Shown: positions 1 through 4,905, counted from the first letter of the stretch. The stretch is 5,627 nt of DNA from a bacterium (GCA_024206195.1 JAAGZO010001014.1:1-5627), one strand, 5' to 3'. Notes: a model not told the origin generated them from the sequence alone. Program-made: numbers and translations.

Positions 1-39
1 CGTGAGTGAGGCAACGGCCAGCTCAAATGTCGGCTAAAA

Positions 40-68
40 TGGACTTTCAAAGTAAAATCCGGTATAAT
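40..68 (+). promoter_or_regulatory. sigma70-type promoter of the truncated tRNA-Arg
   Basis: A perfect -10 box TATAAT lies at 63-68. A 4/6 -35 box TGGACT at 40-45 precedes it with the ideal 17-base spacer. The predicted start point is near 75, about five bases before the first tRNA base at 80, the usual geometry for a monocistronic tRNA gene. It should still fire and would transcribe the tRNA half and then the foreign sequence beyond it. Confidence 0.6.
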
Positions 69-79
69 TTTGTAGCTAA

Positions 80-117
80 GCGCCTGTAGCTCAGTGGATA
101 GAGCATCGGTCTTCGGA
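80..117 (+). tRNA. 5' half of tRNA-Arg(TCG), truncated in the anticodon loop
   Basis: The bases fold as a standard tRNA 5' half: acceptor strand GCGCCTG (80-86), TA (87-88), D stem GCTC/GAGC (89-92 and 101-104) around loop AGTGGATA, A105, anticodon-stem 5' strand TCGGT (106-110) and loop CTTCGGA (111-117). The anticodon is TCG, which reads the Arg codon CGA. The next bases should be ACCGA followed by the variable, T and acceptor 3' parts; instead TTGTATG follows. No T-arm consensus (GGTTCGA) or complementary 3' acceptor strand is visible anywhere in the window. The gene is therefore a non-functional half. The break in the anticodon loop is a classic crossover position for tyrosine-recombinase elements, although a normal integration would have restored the 3' half. 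Confidence 0.8.
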
Positions 118-120
118 TTG
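111..120 (+). other. Putative attachment-site junction (tRNA anticodon loop / foreign DNA)
   Basis: Sequence identity to a tRNA ends abruptly after A117. Everything to the right is AT-rich accessory-type DNA with repeats and orphan genes. The junction is consistent with one end (attL or attR type) of an integrated element or its remnant. No second core copy or integrase is visible in the window, so the element type cannot be named. Confidence 0.4.
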
Positions 121-224
121 TATGTAAATAGTCCGCTAGCTTCCACAGAGCATCATTTTGTTCCCCTTCCACAAGACTTGAGTATCAAATTCTATCGTGT
201 TTTCCGTGCTGTATCGTAGAGTAT

Positions 225-260
225 GTCACCAATTTGGTCACCAACTTTGTCACCAGTATT
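225..260. repeat. 12-bp tandem repeat, three units beginning GTCACC
   Basis: GTCACC recurs at 225, 237 and 249 at an exact 12-base period. The units read GTCACCAATTTG, GTCACCAACTTT and a more diverged GTCACCAGTATT. On the minus strand the tandem reads in frame as LVTKLVTKLVT, so it might be the edge of a lost coding sequence. It could equally be an iteron-like protein-binding array beside the tRNA junction. Confidence 0.7.
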
Positions 261-354
261 TTGTTTGCAAGACAGACAATACATATCAACCGAAACCGAC
301 AGTGACCATTAAGTTCATTAGCTACAAATTAACCTCCACTCTATAAAATAAGTT

Positions 355-373
355 CCTAGGTTTTGATTCTGAG
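355..373 (+). repeat. Direct repeat copy 1 (CCTAGG..TTGATTCTGAG)
   Basis: CCTAGG, two bases, then TTGATTCTGAG. A second copy in the same orientation begins 129 bases later at 484. The palindrome CCTAGG heads both copies. It lies between the tRNA junction and the first gene, in non-coding DNA. Confidence 0.65.
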
Positions 374-483
374 GCTTAATGACAGGACAGGGCAGTACAA
401 AACAGGCTTAAATGATGCCAAGTGATATATAACAGGATGAAGGTCTTGGAACCGTGATTAAGTGTCACATTTCAAGAGAAAGC

Positions 484-503
484 CCTAGGATATTGATTCT
501 GAG
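484..503 (+). repeat. Direct repeat copy 2 (CCTAGG..TTGATTCTGAG)
   Basis: CCTAGG, three bases, then TTGATTCTGAG, matching the copy at 355-373 except for the two or three bases between the halves. The conserved halves with a variable joint suggest two protein contacts or a decayed duplication. Confidence 0.65.
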
Positions 504-755
504 AGGTCGGATTTTCCCGTGCAGAATTCAATTAACAGTACGTGGGTAGCTGGTCAGAATACAAAAATCACTTAGCAGTTTTGTTGGTGTGGGGGTATCA
601 CCTGATAAGACAGCCATCAAGTATTACAAACCACCGCTATCCACGTAATAACTACCCTGTAACTACTGTCCAACTAGGATAAAGTACTGGAAAGTCTATT
701 GATACCGAATGTTGGTAACTGACCACACCCAAGTTGAAGTCATCCTTGGAGAGCC

Positions 756-1382
756 TTATGACAGTATTTCATCTGCTTGTGGAGTTCGCCCATAATAACT
801 TGCAACTTTGTTGCGCAATTCAGCTCTTGTTTCAATGGATAGTTCAAGGATTTTCGAATCAAAAGGGGAATTATCAGGTGTGATTATATCGTTACAAATA
901 ACTTGATATGTTGCCTTAAAATCTATCATATGATAGTTTGTCAATTCACTCGACTTTTTGCTATATTGGTATTTCGGCAACAAGTCATGTAAGGCATAAA
1001 TGAAAATATTTGTTTCTGCATACACTTCGCCTTCCTGAATGCGTCTTTCCTTTTCTTCTTGCTTTAGCTTGTCCCAAGCTTGTGCTGGTAATGTATTTTG
1101 GGGAGACATTGTTCGATTTATTCTCGTCAAATCTTCTTTAAAATATGAATTAAGAAAATATCTGGGTAATATTCCAGACAAAGGTGTAAGGGAAATAGTT
1201 TTATCTCTGATTGAGCAGCACGGAGTCATCACTATTGCAAGTTGGGTTGAGTCGACGTGAATTGTGCAGTTAGCGTGCAAGCTTGTTGGTGATGGACTCT
1301 CTATTTGTGGAGTTGAAGTAATAAATCCTTTTACTACATCCCCAAATCTTAAGGCTTTGCTAGATTCATTCGTATAGAACAT
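756..1382 (-). CDS. Uncharacterised protein with TPCCSI motif, third gene of the TIGR04255 operon
   Basis: The protein has 208 residues from the ATG at 1382; a TTG two codons upstream (1388) is the alternative and would give 210. It has no signal peptide or membrane segment. Near the N-terminus is a GDVVKGFI segment, then VMTPCCSI with two adjacent cysteines (about residues 55-56) and a further cysteine about 16 residues before them. The middle is charged (a KQEEKERR run) and the C-terminus is helical. I recognise the general look of orphan proteins with a GDVV segment followed by a T/S-P-x-C motif, but know no assigned function. The cysteines could bind metal or be catalytic; that is a guess. 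It follows the 83-residue gene by nine bases, so it is almost certainly co-transcribed and probably translationally coupled, as no clear ribosome binding site precedes it. Confidence 0.85.
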   Translation of the reverse strand: MFYTNESSKALRFGDVVKGFITSTPQIESPSPTSLHANCTIHVDSTQLAIVMTPCCSIRDKTISLTPLSGILPRYFLNSYFKEDLTRINRTMSPQNTLPAQAWDKLKQEEKERRIQEGEVYAETNIFIYALHDLLPKYQYSKKSSELTNYHMIDFKATYQVICNDIITPDNSPFDSKILELSIETRAELRNKVASYYGRTPQADEILS

Positions 1383-1391
1383 AGGCAAAAA

Positions 1392-1643
1392 TTATTCACG
1401 ATAGAAATCTGCAACATCATGAAAGCCTTTTGGCTTTGTTTCTTGCTCATAAGAAAGGAAACTCTTGTTTATCTTTACCGCTGAAATGCCAATAAACTCG
1501 TTGTTTGAAGCAAGATTAACTGTTACTTCGTATTTCCCGACAGGGTATATTATGGTTTTTGCTCCAACAAATGCAAGCCCACCAGTAGCATCTTCGGTTG
1601 AAATATCATGTTGGGTTCTATGCAAATCATAATCCACTATCAT
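1392..1643 (-). CDS. Small uncharacterised protein (83 aa), second gene of the operon
   Basis: This is an 83-residue soluble protein with no recognised domain. The sequence alternates hydrophobic and polar residues in its middle (GKYEVTVNLASNNEFIGIS), suggesting a small beta-rich fold. The N-terminus (MIVDYDLHRTQHDI) and C-terminus are acidic and polar. Its ATG at 1643 overlaps the TGA of the TIGR04255-type gene in an ATGA arrangement (1640-1643), the standard signature of translational coupling, so the two products are likely made together. The next gene begins nine bases after its stop. Being small and fixed between two larger genes it could be a partner or antitoxin-like component, but nothing in the sequence proves that. 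Confidence 0.8.
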   Translation of the reverse strand: MIVDYDLHRTQHDISTEDATGGLAFVGAKTIIYPVGKYEVTVNLASNNEFIGISAVKINKSFLSYEQETKPKGFHDVADFYRE

Positions 1644-2404
1644 ACCTCTTCTTTCCGCATAAACTCATAAACAGGCTCTTTTATCGTTGACTCATATTCA
1701 TTAGATATAAGAGTGTGAAGTTCATCAGTAACACGCAAATAATCAACTGCGGGAATATCCTGAGCAAAACCATCAAAATCAAGAACTAAAATGGAGTCAC
1801 TGTCCCTTGGTAGCTTTTCTATATACCTTAGGAAGTAGTCTCCTTTCTTGACTAAAGCTGCAAATGTCATTTCATGGGCCTGAGTTAAGTCAAACCTCCT
1901 CAAAGGGAATGTTGTATTGTAATGTGACTCGAACGTTTCGTTGTCTTTTTGTGGTAATGGGCACTCATCAATATATCGAATACCAATACGATTTATTTTC
2001 GGTATTTGGGTCAAGTTCAAGAAAGCGTCGACAACAAATTGAATTACATCTCGAAACTTCTCATCTGCGCCATCATTATTATATGTCTTGTGACGAAGTG
2101 AAACTACATCTATAGAATTACCAGTCACACTCAAAGTAATATCTTTATTAAGAGTTTGGAATTGCCAAATCTTTTTTCCTGATATATCTCTTTGTTCATC
2201 CTGAACTGTTCTTAATTGAATATTGCCCCCAGAGTCAGCGAACATCACTGGCATTTGGACCATCTCAGAAGATTCTGGGAGCTTGTCCATCACCAATTTC
2301 TGAAAATCCCCAATTATCTTATCTAAAAACAACAGGTTGGGATATTTAATTTGAAATATTACCTGTTTCACTGTTGGGTTGTTAAAGACTTCATCAATTG
2401 CCAT
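1640..2404 (-). CDS. TIGR04255-family-like protein, first gene of the operon
   Basis: The protein has 254 residues from the ATG at 2404. An AGGAG ribosome binding site sits ten bases upstream, and an in-frame GTG at 2434 (264 residues) is less likely because it lies only about 12 bases from the predicted transcript start. The pattern matches what I know of TIGR04255, a sporadically distributed family of about 260 residues and unknown function. It has an N-terminal NPTVKQVIFQIKYP segment (residues 9-22), a central RIGIRYIDE segment (139-147), a late VLDFDGF strand (207-213) and a C-terminal LHTLISNEYESTIKE helix (229-243). It is soluble with no membrane segment. It leads a three-gene operon and overlaps the next gene by four bases. 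Family assignment is from memory of the pattern, not from a search. Confidence 0.87.
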   Translation of the reverse strand: MAIDEVFNNPTVKQVIFQIKYPNLLFLDKIIGDFQKLVMDKLPESSEMVQMPVMFADSGGNIQLRTVQDEQRDISGKKIWQFQTLNKDITLSVTGNSIDVVSLRHKTYNNDGADEKFRDVIQFVVDAFLNLTQIPKINRIGIRYIDECPLPQKDNETFESHYNTTFPLRRFDLTQAHEMTFAALVKKGDYFLRYIEKLPRDSDSILVLDFDGFAQDIPAVDYLRVTDELHTLISNEYESTIKEPVYEFMRKEEV

Positions 2405-2452
2405 AGTCAACTTTCTCCTCTCGATAGTTGCCACAGAACATCTTCTGCCAAT

Positions 2453-2499
2453 ATTATAGGCACACTGAAGAGCTTACGCAATTACTAATACAGTGTCAA
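2453..2499 (-). promoter_or_regulatory. Promoter region of the TIGR04255 operon
   Basis: Read on the minus strand there is a perfect TATAAT (plus 2453-2458) with TTGCGT 17 bases upstream. Slightly further up is a perfect TTGACA (2494-2499) with TAAGCT 17 bases downstream (2471-2476). Either pair could act. The TATAAT pair puts the transcript start near 2446, giving a leader of about 40 bases to the ATG at 2404 and favouring that start over the GTG at 2434. Confidence 0.5.
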
Positions 2500-2711
2500 T
2501 CACGGACATTCCCCAATTTCAGGGATATTCTGGAGGTGTCAGGTACTATGGAAGAAGTGTTTGTATTTAAATACGACTCTGGCTAATGATACGTAAATAA
2601 GAACATCTTCTAATGGTTCAACGGTATACGAGGTCAGTGACGTTTCATGATTCATTGAAGTTGTATAAGGCACCGCTATCTTAATACGCAGATTGGAATC
2701 AAATGATAGCA

Positions 2712-3206
2712 TTAATCAGTGTCTTGTTCATCTAAATCACCAGCACCACGCCATACGCTGGGCAGGAGAGTAACAAGCCAACAAGTTGCAAGGGCGAAGG
2801 CTCCTCCAGCTAATATGAAAGCAGTCGCAGTAAACACCCTAAATACCTGGGTCCAAAAAGCGTGTTCATGTTGCGTGTACAGGGAATCGAACACAGGAAA
2901 AAATAATCCAGCAATAACCCACAGCAGCGCAGCTACAAGAAAGATTATACTAACCCGTACAAACATAAGATGATTCTTGAGTGGCGTGTTTTCGATTATA
3001 GTTCCAATCAGCAAGAATCCCCCCAAAGTAGCCGATACCATAGCAAGTTCAAACGGAGATGCACCTTTTCCTTGTCCCCAATATATGAAATGTACAGTAG
3101 CCGATACGTAAATGAGGACAGACATAAACGCAAGTGTTACAATTGTTATCCACGAGCACCAATTTACTCTGCAAATTAGTTCCCAAAGCTTCGATATCTT
3201 ATTCAT
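2712..3206 (-). CDS. Four-helix integral membrane protein of unknown function
   Basis: The protein has 164 residues from the ATG at 3206. A TTG at 3221 would add five residues, and neither start has a clear Shine-Dalgarno. Four strongly hydrophobic stretches are visible at about residues 18-43, 51-71, 80-104 and 121-148, and the C-terminus is a short acidic cytoplasmic-looking tail (GDLDEQDTD). The loop between helices 3 and 4 holds several His, Glu and Gln residues. No enzymatic or transporter signature is recognisable. It is a single gene transcribed leftwards from the divergent region 3207-3455, with more than 300 bases separating it from the three-gene operon, which has its own promoter. 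It resembles the other small orphan membrane proteins of this window in type but not visibly in sequence. Confidence 0.8.
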   Translation of the reverse strand: MNKISKLWELICRVNWCSWITIVTLAFMSVLIYVSATVHFIYWGQGKGASPFELAMVSATLGGFLLIGTIIENTPLKNHLMFVRVSIIFLVAALLWVIAGLFFPVFDSLYTQHEHAFWTQVFRVFTATAFILAGGAFALATCWLVTLLPSVWRGAGDLDEQDTD

Positions 3207-3297
3207 TGTAACTGCGTGCAATTACCAATACGAATTGCTCTTGAAAATTAGACTGTCTTAAGCTGCATATGGAATGGTAGTACGTAACTTACACATC

Positions 3298-3338
3298 ACG
3301 TTTCCCACTATTATAGGGTTCTTACATTCGTGATGCAA
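3298..3338 (-). promoter_or_regulatory. Candidate promoter of the four-helix membrane protein, with AGTGGGAAAC start region
   Basis: On the minus strand TTGCAT (plus 3333-3338), 17 bases, and TATAAT (plus 3310-3315) are followed at once by AGTGGGAAAC. The last piece closely resembles the AGTGGAAACC that follows the -10 box in the plus-strand modules at 3820, 4343 and 4906. The leader to the ATG at 3206 would be about 97 bases. Confidence 0.4.
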
Positions 3339-3405
3339 CTGCAAGTGATTTTCAGAGTTATGAGGGGCGTGTTCATTACATTCAAAGAATGATAGAATTT
3401 GGCAC

Positions 3406-3424
3406 TTGGATAGTAGTAAACAAA
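3406..3424 (+). repeat. Partial copy of the promoter-leader repeat
   Basis: TTGGATAGTAGTAAACAAAT aligns with TAGGATGAGTAGAAACCAAT of the 4340 module and TAGGATAGTGGAAACCAAT of the 4906 module. The -10 position and leader are similar, but no TTGAC box lies 18 bases upstream, so promoter activity is doubtful. It precedes the 23-residue membrane ORF by about 30 bases. Confidence 0.35.
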
Positions 3425-3455
3425 TAGCGGCAAAATATTTTTCGGGACTAGATTT

Positions 3456-3527
3456 ATGTTTACCCTTCTCTTATCTATCTGGATAGGAACTATGCTTTTC
3501 TTGTGGTATTTGGATAGAGGTAGATAA
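3456..3527 (+). CDS. Candidate micro membrane protein (23 aa)
   Basis: ATG at 3456 opens a 23-codon frame ending in TAA. It encodes MFTLLLSIWIGTMLFLWYLD followed by RGR: a single hydrophobic helix with a positively charged end, the typical form of bacterial small membrane proteins. A GGGA run lies about eight bases upstream as a weak ribosome binding site, and a partial promoter-leader repeat lies before it. The next gene begins about 50 bases downstream. Short frames of this kind arise by chance in AT-rich DNA, so this is only a candidate. Confidence 0.3.
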   Translation: MFTLLLSIWIGTMLFLWYLDRGR

Positions 3528-3575
3528 ACCAAGGAGCGGCAATAATAAAATCTTGAACTCCCCACGAGGCAAAAG

Positions 3576-3785
3576 ATGTGTTATATAATATGCCTAATGA
3601 ATTTTGTAGAAAATGGTAGAGTAAAACTTAGATGGGTAATCGCAACAGGTTTATTCGCTGTTGTTATTTGCAATCTCTTCTTATGGACAGGTGCTGATAC
3701 TATAGAAAAACGCTTAATCGTAAATGGTGTTGCGCTTGTTGCCGTTATCAGTGGAATTTGGATAGGATTGAAGCGGAACAAATAA
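3576..3785 (+). CDS. Small two-helix membrane protein (69 aa)
   Basis: The ATG at 3576 follows a GAGG ribosome binding site by six bases. An in-frame ATG at 3597 (62 residues, starting MNFVENGRVK) is the alternative; a perfect TATAAT at 3584-3589 stands just before it but lacks a partner -35 box. Two hydrophobic helices are visible at about residues 19-38 and 46-65, joined by a short charged loop (DTIEKR), and the protein ends in a basic tail (LKRNK). This suggests a hairpin in the inner membrane with a cytoplasmic positive end. There is no recognised family. It is the first of three rightward membrane genes and the only one of them not preceded by the conserved promoter module. Confidence 0.6.
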   Translation: MCYIICLMNFVENGRVKLRWVIATGLFAVVICNLFLWTGADTIEKRLIVNGVALVAVISGIWIGLKRNK

Positions 3786-3800
3786 CCACCCCCAAAAATA

Positions 3801-3813
3801 ATTCCACAGGAAT
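3801..3813 (+). other. Small hairpin after the 69-aa gene
   Basis: ATTCC and GGAAT form a five-base stem around ACA, 16 bases after the stop codon. No T tract follows, so it is not a convincing intrinsic terminator, but it separates the gene from the next promoter module. Confidence 0.25.
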
Positions 3814-3819
3814 CCCAAA

Positions 3820-3864
3820 CCTTGACTGTTCCCTAATCAGTTAGGTAGGATAGTGAAAACCAAT
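3820..3864 (+). promoter_or_regulatory. Promoter-leader module copy 1
   Basis: TTGACT (3822-3827), 18 bases, TAGGAT (3846-3851), then AGTGAAAACCAAT. It is 44/45 identical to 4906-4950. The spacer contains a small inverted repeat, CCTAA TCAG TTAGG. The predicted transcript start is near 3858, inside the conserved leader. It directly precedes the 150-residue membrane gene. Confidence 0.65.
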
Positions 3865-3890
3865 TGGAGTTTATTCCATTGTTACTCTGG

Positions 3891-4343
3891 ATGAGATATG
3901 TTGTAGGGCTTGTTTTTGTCGGACTAATAGCTCTTGATAATTTGGTTGCATCAATTTTTGCTACATTGATGATTGGGGCCTTCGGCTCTCTTTTTTGGGT
4001 AGCCAGTAATATCTTCCAAACACATGAATACTGGTACGGCAAGTCTCCACAATGGATGACTAGACTGGTAGGCAATCCAAATAAACAAGGTTCGTCCCCC
4101 AGACTAAATTACTATTTATTGAGGTTCATGGCTTTAATTGGTGGACTTTTTATGACCTATGGCTTCGTTGTTGGTAGCACGAATGGCAATCTTCACATTG
4201 TGGTGGCAGGACTATTCCCAATAGTTTGGATTATCGGTGTATTCATTTCGGAATGGCATTTTAGGCAGAACTATAGCTTGATTGAGGATTGGTCTGAAGC
4301 AAAATCTAAGCTGGCAGATATCAAACAGAATAGCAGAATTTGA
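3891..4343 (+). CDS. Multi-helix membrane protein of unknown function (150 aa)
   Basis: Start choice is open. The ATG at 3891 gives 150 residues. A TTG at 3879 preceded by GGAG nine bases upstream gives 154. A TTG at 3864 gives 159 but lies only about six bases from the predicted transcript start. Hydrophobic segments are seen at about residues 3-39 (probably two helices), 75-95 and 101-120. The loop between 41 and 74 is polar and aromatic (HEYWYGKSPQW). The C-terminal 30 residues are charged and helical (EDWSEAKSKLADIK), probably cytoplasmic. No family is recognised. It sits directly under promoter module copy 1, and its TGA stop overlaps the -35 box of module copy 2, so the two units are packed end to end. 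Confidence 0.75.
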   Translation: MRYVVGLVFVGLIALDNLVASIFATLMIGAFGSLFWVASNIFQTHEYWYGKSPQWMTRLVGNPNKQGSSPRLNYYLLRFMALIGGLFMTYGFVVGSTNGNLHIVVAGLFPIVWIIGVFISEWHFRQNYSLIEDWSEAKSKLADIKQNSRI

Positions 4344-4383
4344 CCATTGTTCAGTGTCTTGTGTAGGATGAGTAGAAACCAAT
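4340..4383 (+). promoter_or_regulatory. Promoter-leader module copy 2 (diverged spacer)
   Basis: TTGACC (4340-4345), 18 bases, TAGGAT (4364-4369), then GAGTAGAAACCAAT. The spacer sequence differs from copies 1 and 3, but the two boxes, the exact spacing and the leader are kept. That is the pattern expected if the boxes are under selection. The -35 box contains the stop codon of the upstream gene. Confidence 0.65.
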
Positions 4384-4407
4384 ATGGGGAATAAAACGAC
4401 AAAATGA
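4384..4407 (+). other. Seven-codon leader frame overlapping the 83-aa gene start
   Basis: ATG GGG AAT AAA ACG ACA AAA TGA begins right after the conserved CCAAT of module copy 2. It ends in an ATGA overlap with the gene start at 4404. It could feed ribosomes to that gene by coupling. A seven-codon frame can easily arise by chance, so this is suggestive only. Confidence 0.25.
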
Positions 4408-4655
4408 GTGAGACATCTTCTCTCGTTGTTTTCACAATACCATCTTTTATATTTGGCTGCATTGGTGTAGCAATAACGTTCAACAAACAATTTGCATATA
4501 GATGGGTAAGGTGGGACCCTCGTTGGTATTTCTTTACCAAATCTGGTGAGAGTGAAGAAAATATAGTACGTGCAATGCAGCGTTTCTTTGGTCCATTAAT
4601 AATGATAATGGGATTTGGGATTACGATTCTTAATATCGTTATAGCTGTAAACTAA
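4404..4655 (+). CDS. Small two-helix membrane protein (83 aa)
   Basis: ATG at 4404. The closest purine-rich site is GGGGA about 13 bases upstream, further than usual. Two hydrophobic helices lie at about residues 7-27 and 61-82. Between them is a positively charged aromatic loop (AYRWVRWDPRWYFF) followed by SGESEEN. No family is recognised; the architecture resembles small inner-membrane accessory or DUF-type proteins. It lies under promoter module copy 2, with a predicted leader of about 28 bases. That leader carries a seven-codon frame (ATG at 4384) whose TGA overlaps this ATG, which may couple translation and make up for the weak ribosome binding site. Confidence 0.75.
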   Translation: MSETSSLVVFTIPSFIFGCIGVAITFNKQFAYRWVRWDPRWYFFTKSGESEENIVRAMQRFFGPLIMIMGFGITILNIVIAVN

Positions 4656-4779
4656 GCTGTTCCTGAATATAACCAATACCCCCGAAAAAGCCTGCATAGT
4701 GTACATACCATGCACGAAAACAGCGGCAGAAAAATGTAGAGATGTAGGGTTATGTATGGTTTATTAGGGGTAAATGGAA

Positions 4780-4803
4780 AGAGCGCCCAAAAATGGACGC
4801 TCT
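4780..4803 (-). terminator. GC-rich hairpin, terminator-like on the minus strand
   Basis: AGAGCGTCC and GGGCGCTCT (minus strand) form a nine-pair stem with one G-U wobble around ATTTTT, followed by TTTCC. On the plus strand the wobble becomes a C-A mismatch and no T tract follows, so the minus strand is the better reading. No minus-strand gene ends here, so its role is unclear. It may instead protect the 3' end of the plus-strand transcript from the 83-residue gene. Confidence 0.3.
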
Positions 4804-4905
4804 CACCAAAAGGATATGGTACATGTTTCTACTCTCAGCATAACAAGTACATTCATCCCCGTAAATGGGAAATTGGTAACGGGTATCATGTAATTCCTGT
4901 CTTTT

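Larger units (their letters stand above)
118..755. other. Gene-poor stretch between the tRNA half and the minus-strand operon
   Basis: No convincing coding region is visible on either strand. Short open stretches exist, such as one of about 45 codons ending near 680, but none has a start signal or a recognisable product. The stretch holds a 12-base tandem repeat (225-260), a direct repeat headed by CCTAGG (355-373 and 484-503) and a weak promoter-like repeat (about 675-711). Repeats next to an att-like junction would fit recombinase arm-binding sites or a decayed integrase region, but no integrase coding could be read. Confidence 0.5.
3207..3455. other. Divergent intergenic control region
   Basis: This is non-coding DNA between the leftward membrane gene and the rightward cluster. 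It carries a minus-strand promoter candidate (3298-3338), a plus-strand remnant of the promoter-leader repeat (3406-3424) and a copy of GCAATTACCAATAC (3218-3231). The open frame on the minus strand across 3311-3565 has no ribosome binding site and an unnatural composition and is not called. Confidence 0.4.

Noticed and set aside
440..456. GGTCTTGGAACCG, resembling the continuation of the tRNA anticodon arm
   Set aside because: One base short, and none of the following tRNA sequence is present; likely coincidence.
728..748. Inverted repeat CCAAG/CTTGG just past the end of the minus-strand operon
   Set aside because: Only five pairs around an eleven-base loop with no T tract; not a credible terminator.
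111..755. Group I intron interrupting the tRNA anticodon loop
   Set aside because: No recognisable P, Q, R or S core elements and no 3' tRNA half downstream in the window.
1039..1260. Plus-strand open frame inside the TPCCSI gene
   Set aside because: It lies wholly opposite a well-supported gene and has no recognisable product or start signal.
1864..2115. Plus-strand open frame inside the TIGR04255-type gene
   Set aside because: Shadow of the family-like gene on the other strand.
632..2680. Exact 10-base repeat CACCGCTATC at 632-641 and 2671-2680
   Set aside because: Short, with no shared extension on either side; probably chance or too little to interpret.
2719..3179. Two plus-strand open frames opposite the four-helix membrane gene
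   Set aside because: The minus-strand reading has clear transmembrane periodicity; the plus-strand products are basic and low in sense, as expected of antisense shadows.
3311..3565. 84-residue minus-strand open frame in the divergent region
   Set aside because: No ribosome binding site, odd composition (Tyr, Lys and Asn rich without domain character), and it covers the promoter-like sequences and the opposing 23-residue frame.
4212..4540. Two minus-strand open frames across the 4343/4404 junction
   Set aside because: They span a promoter module and two supported plus-strand genes and have no start signals.
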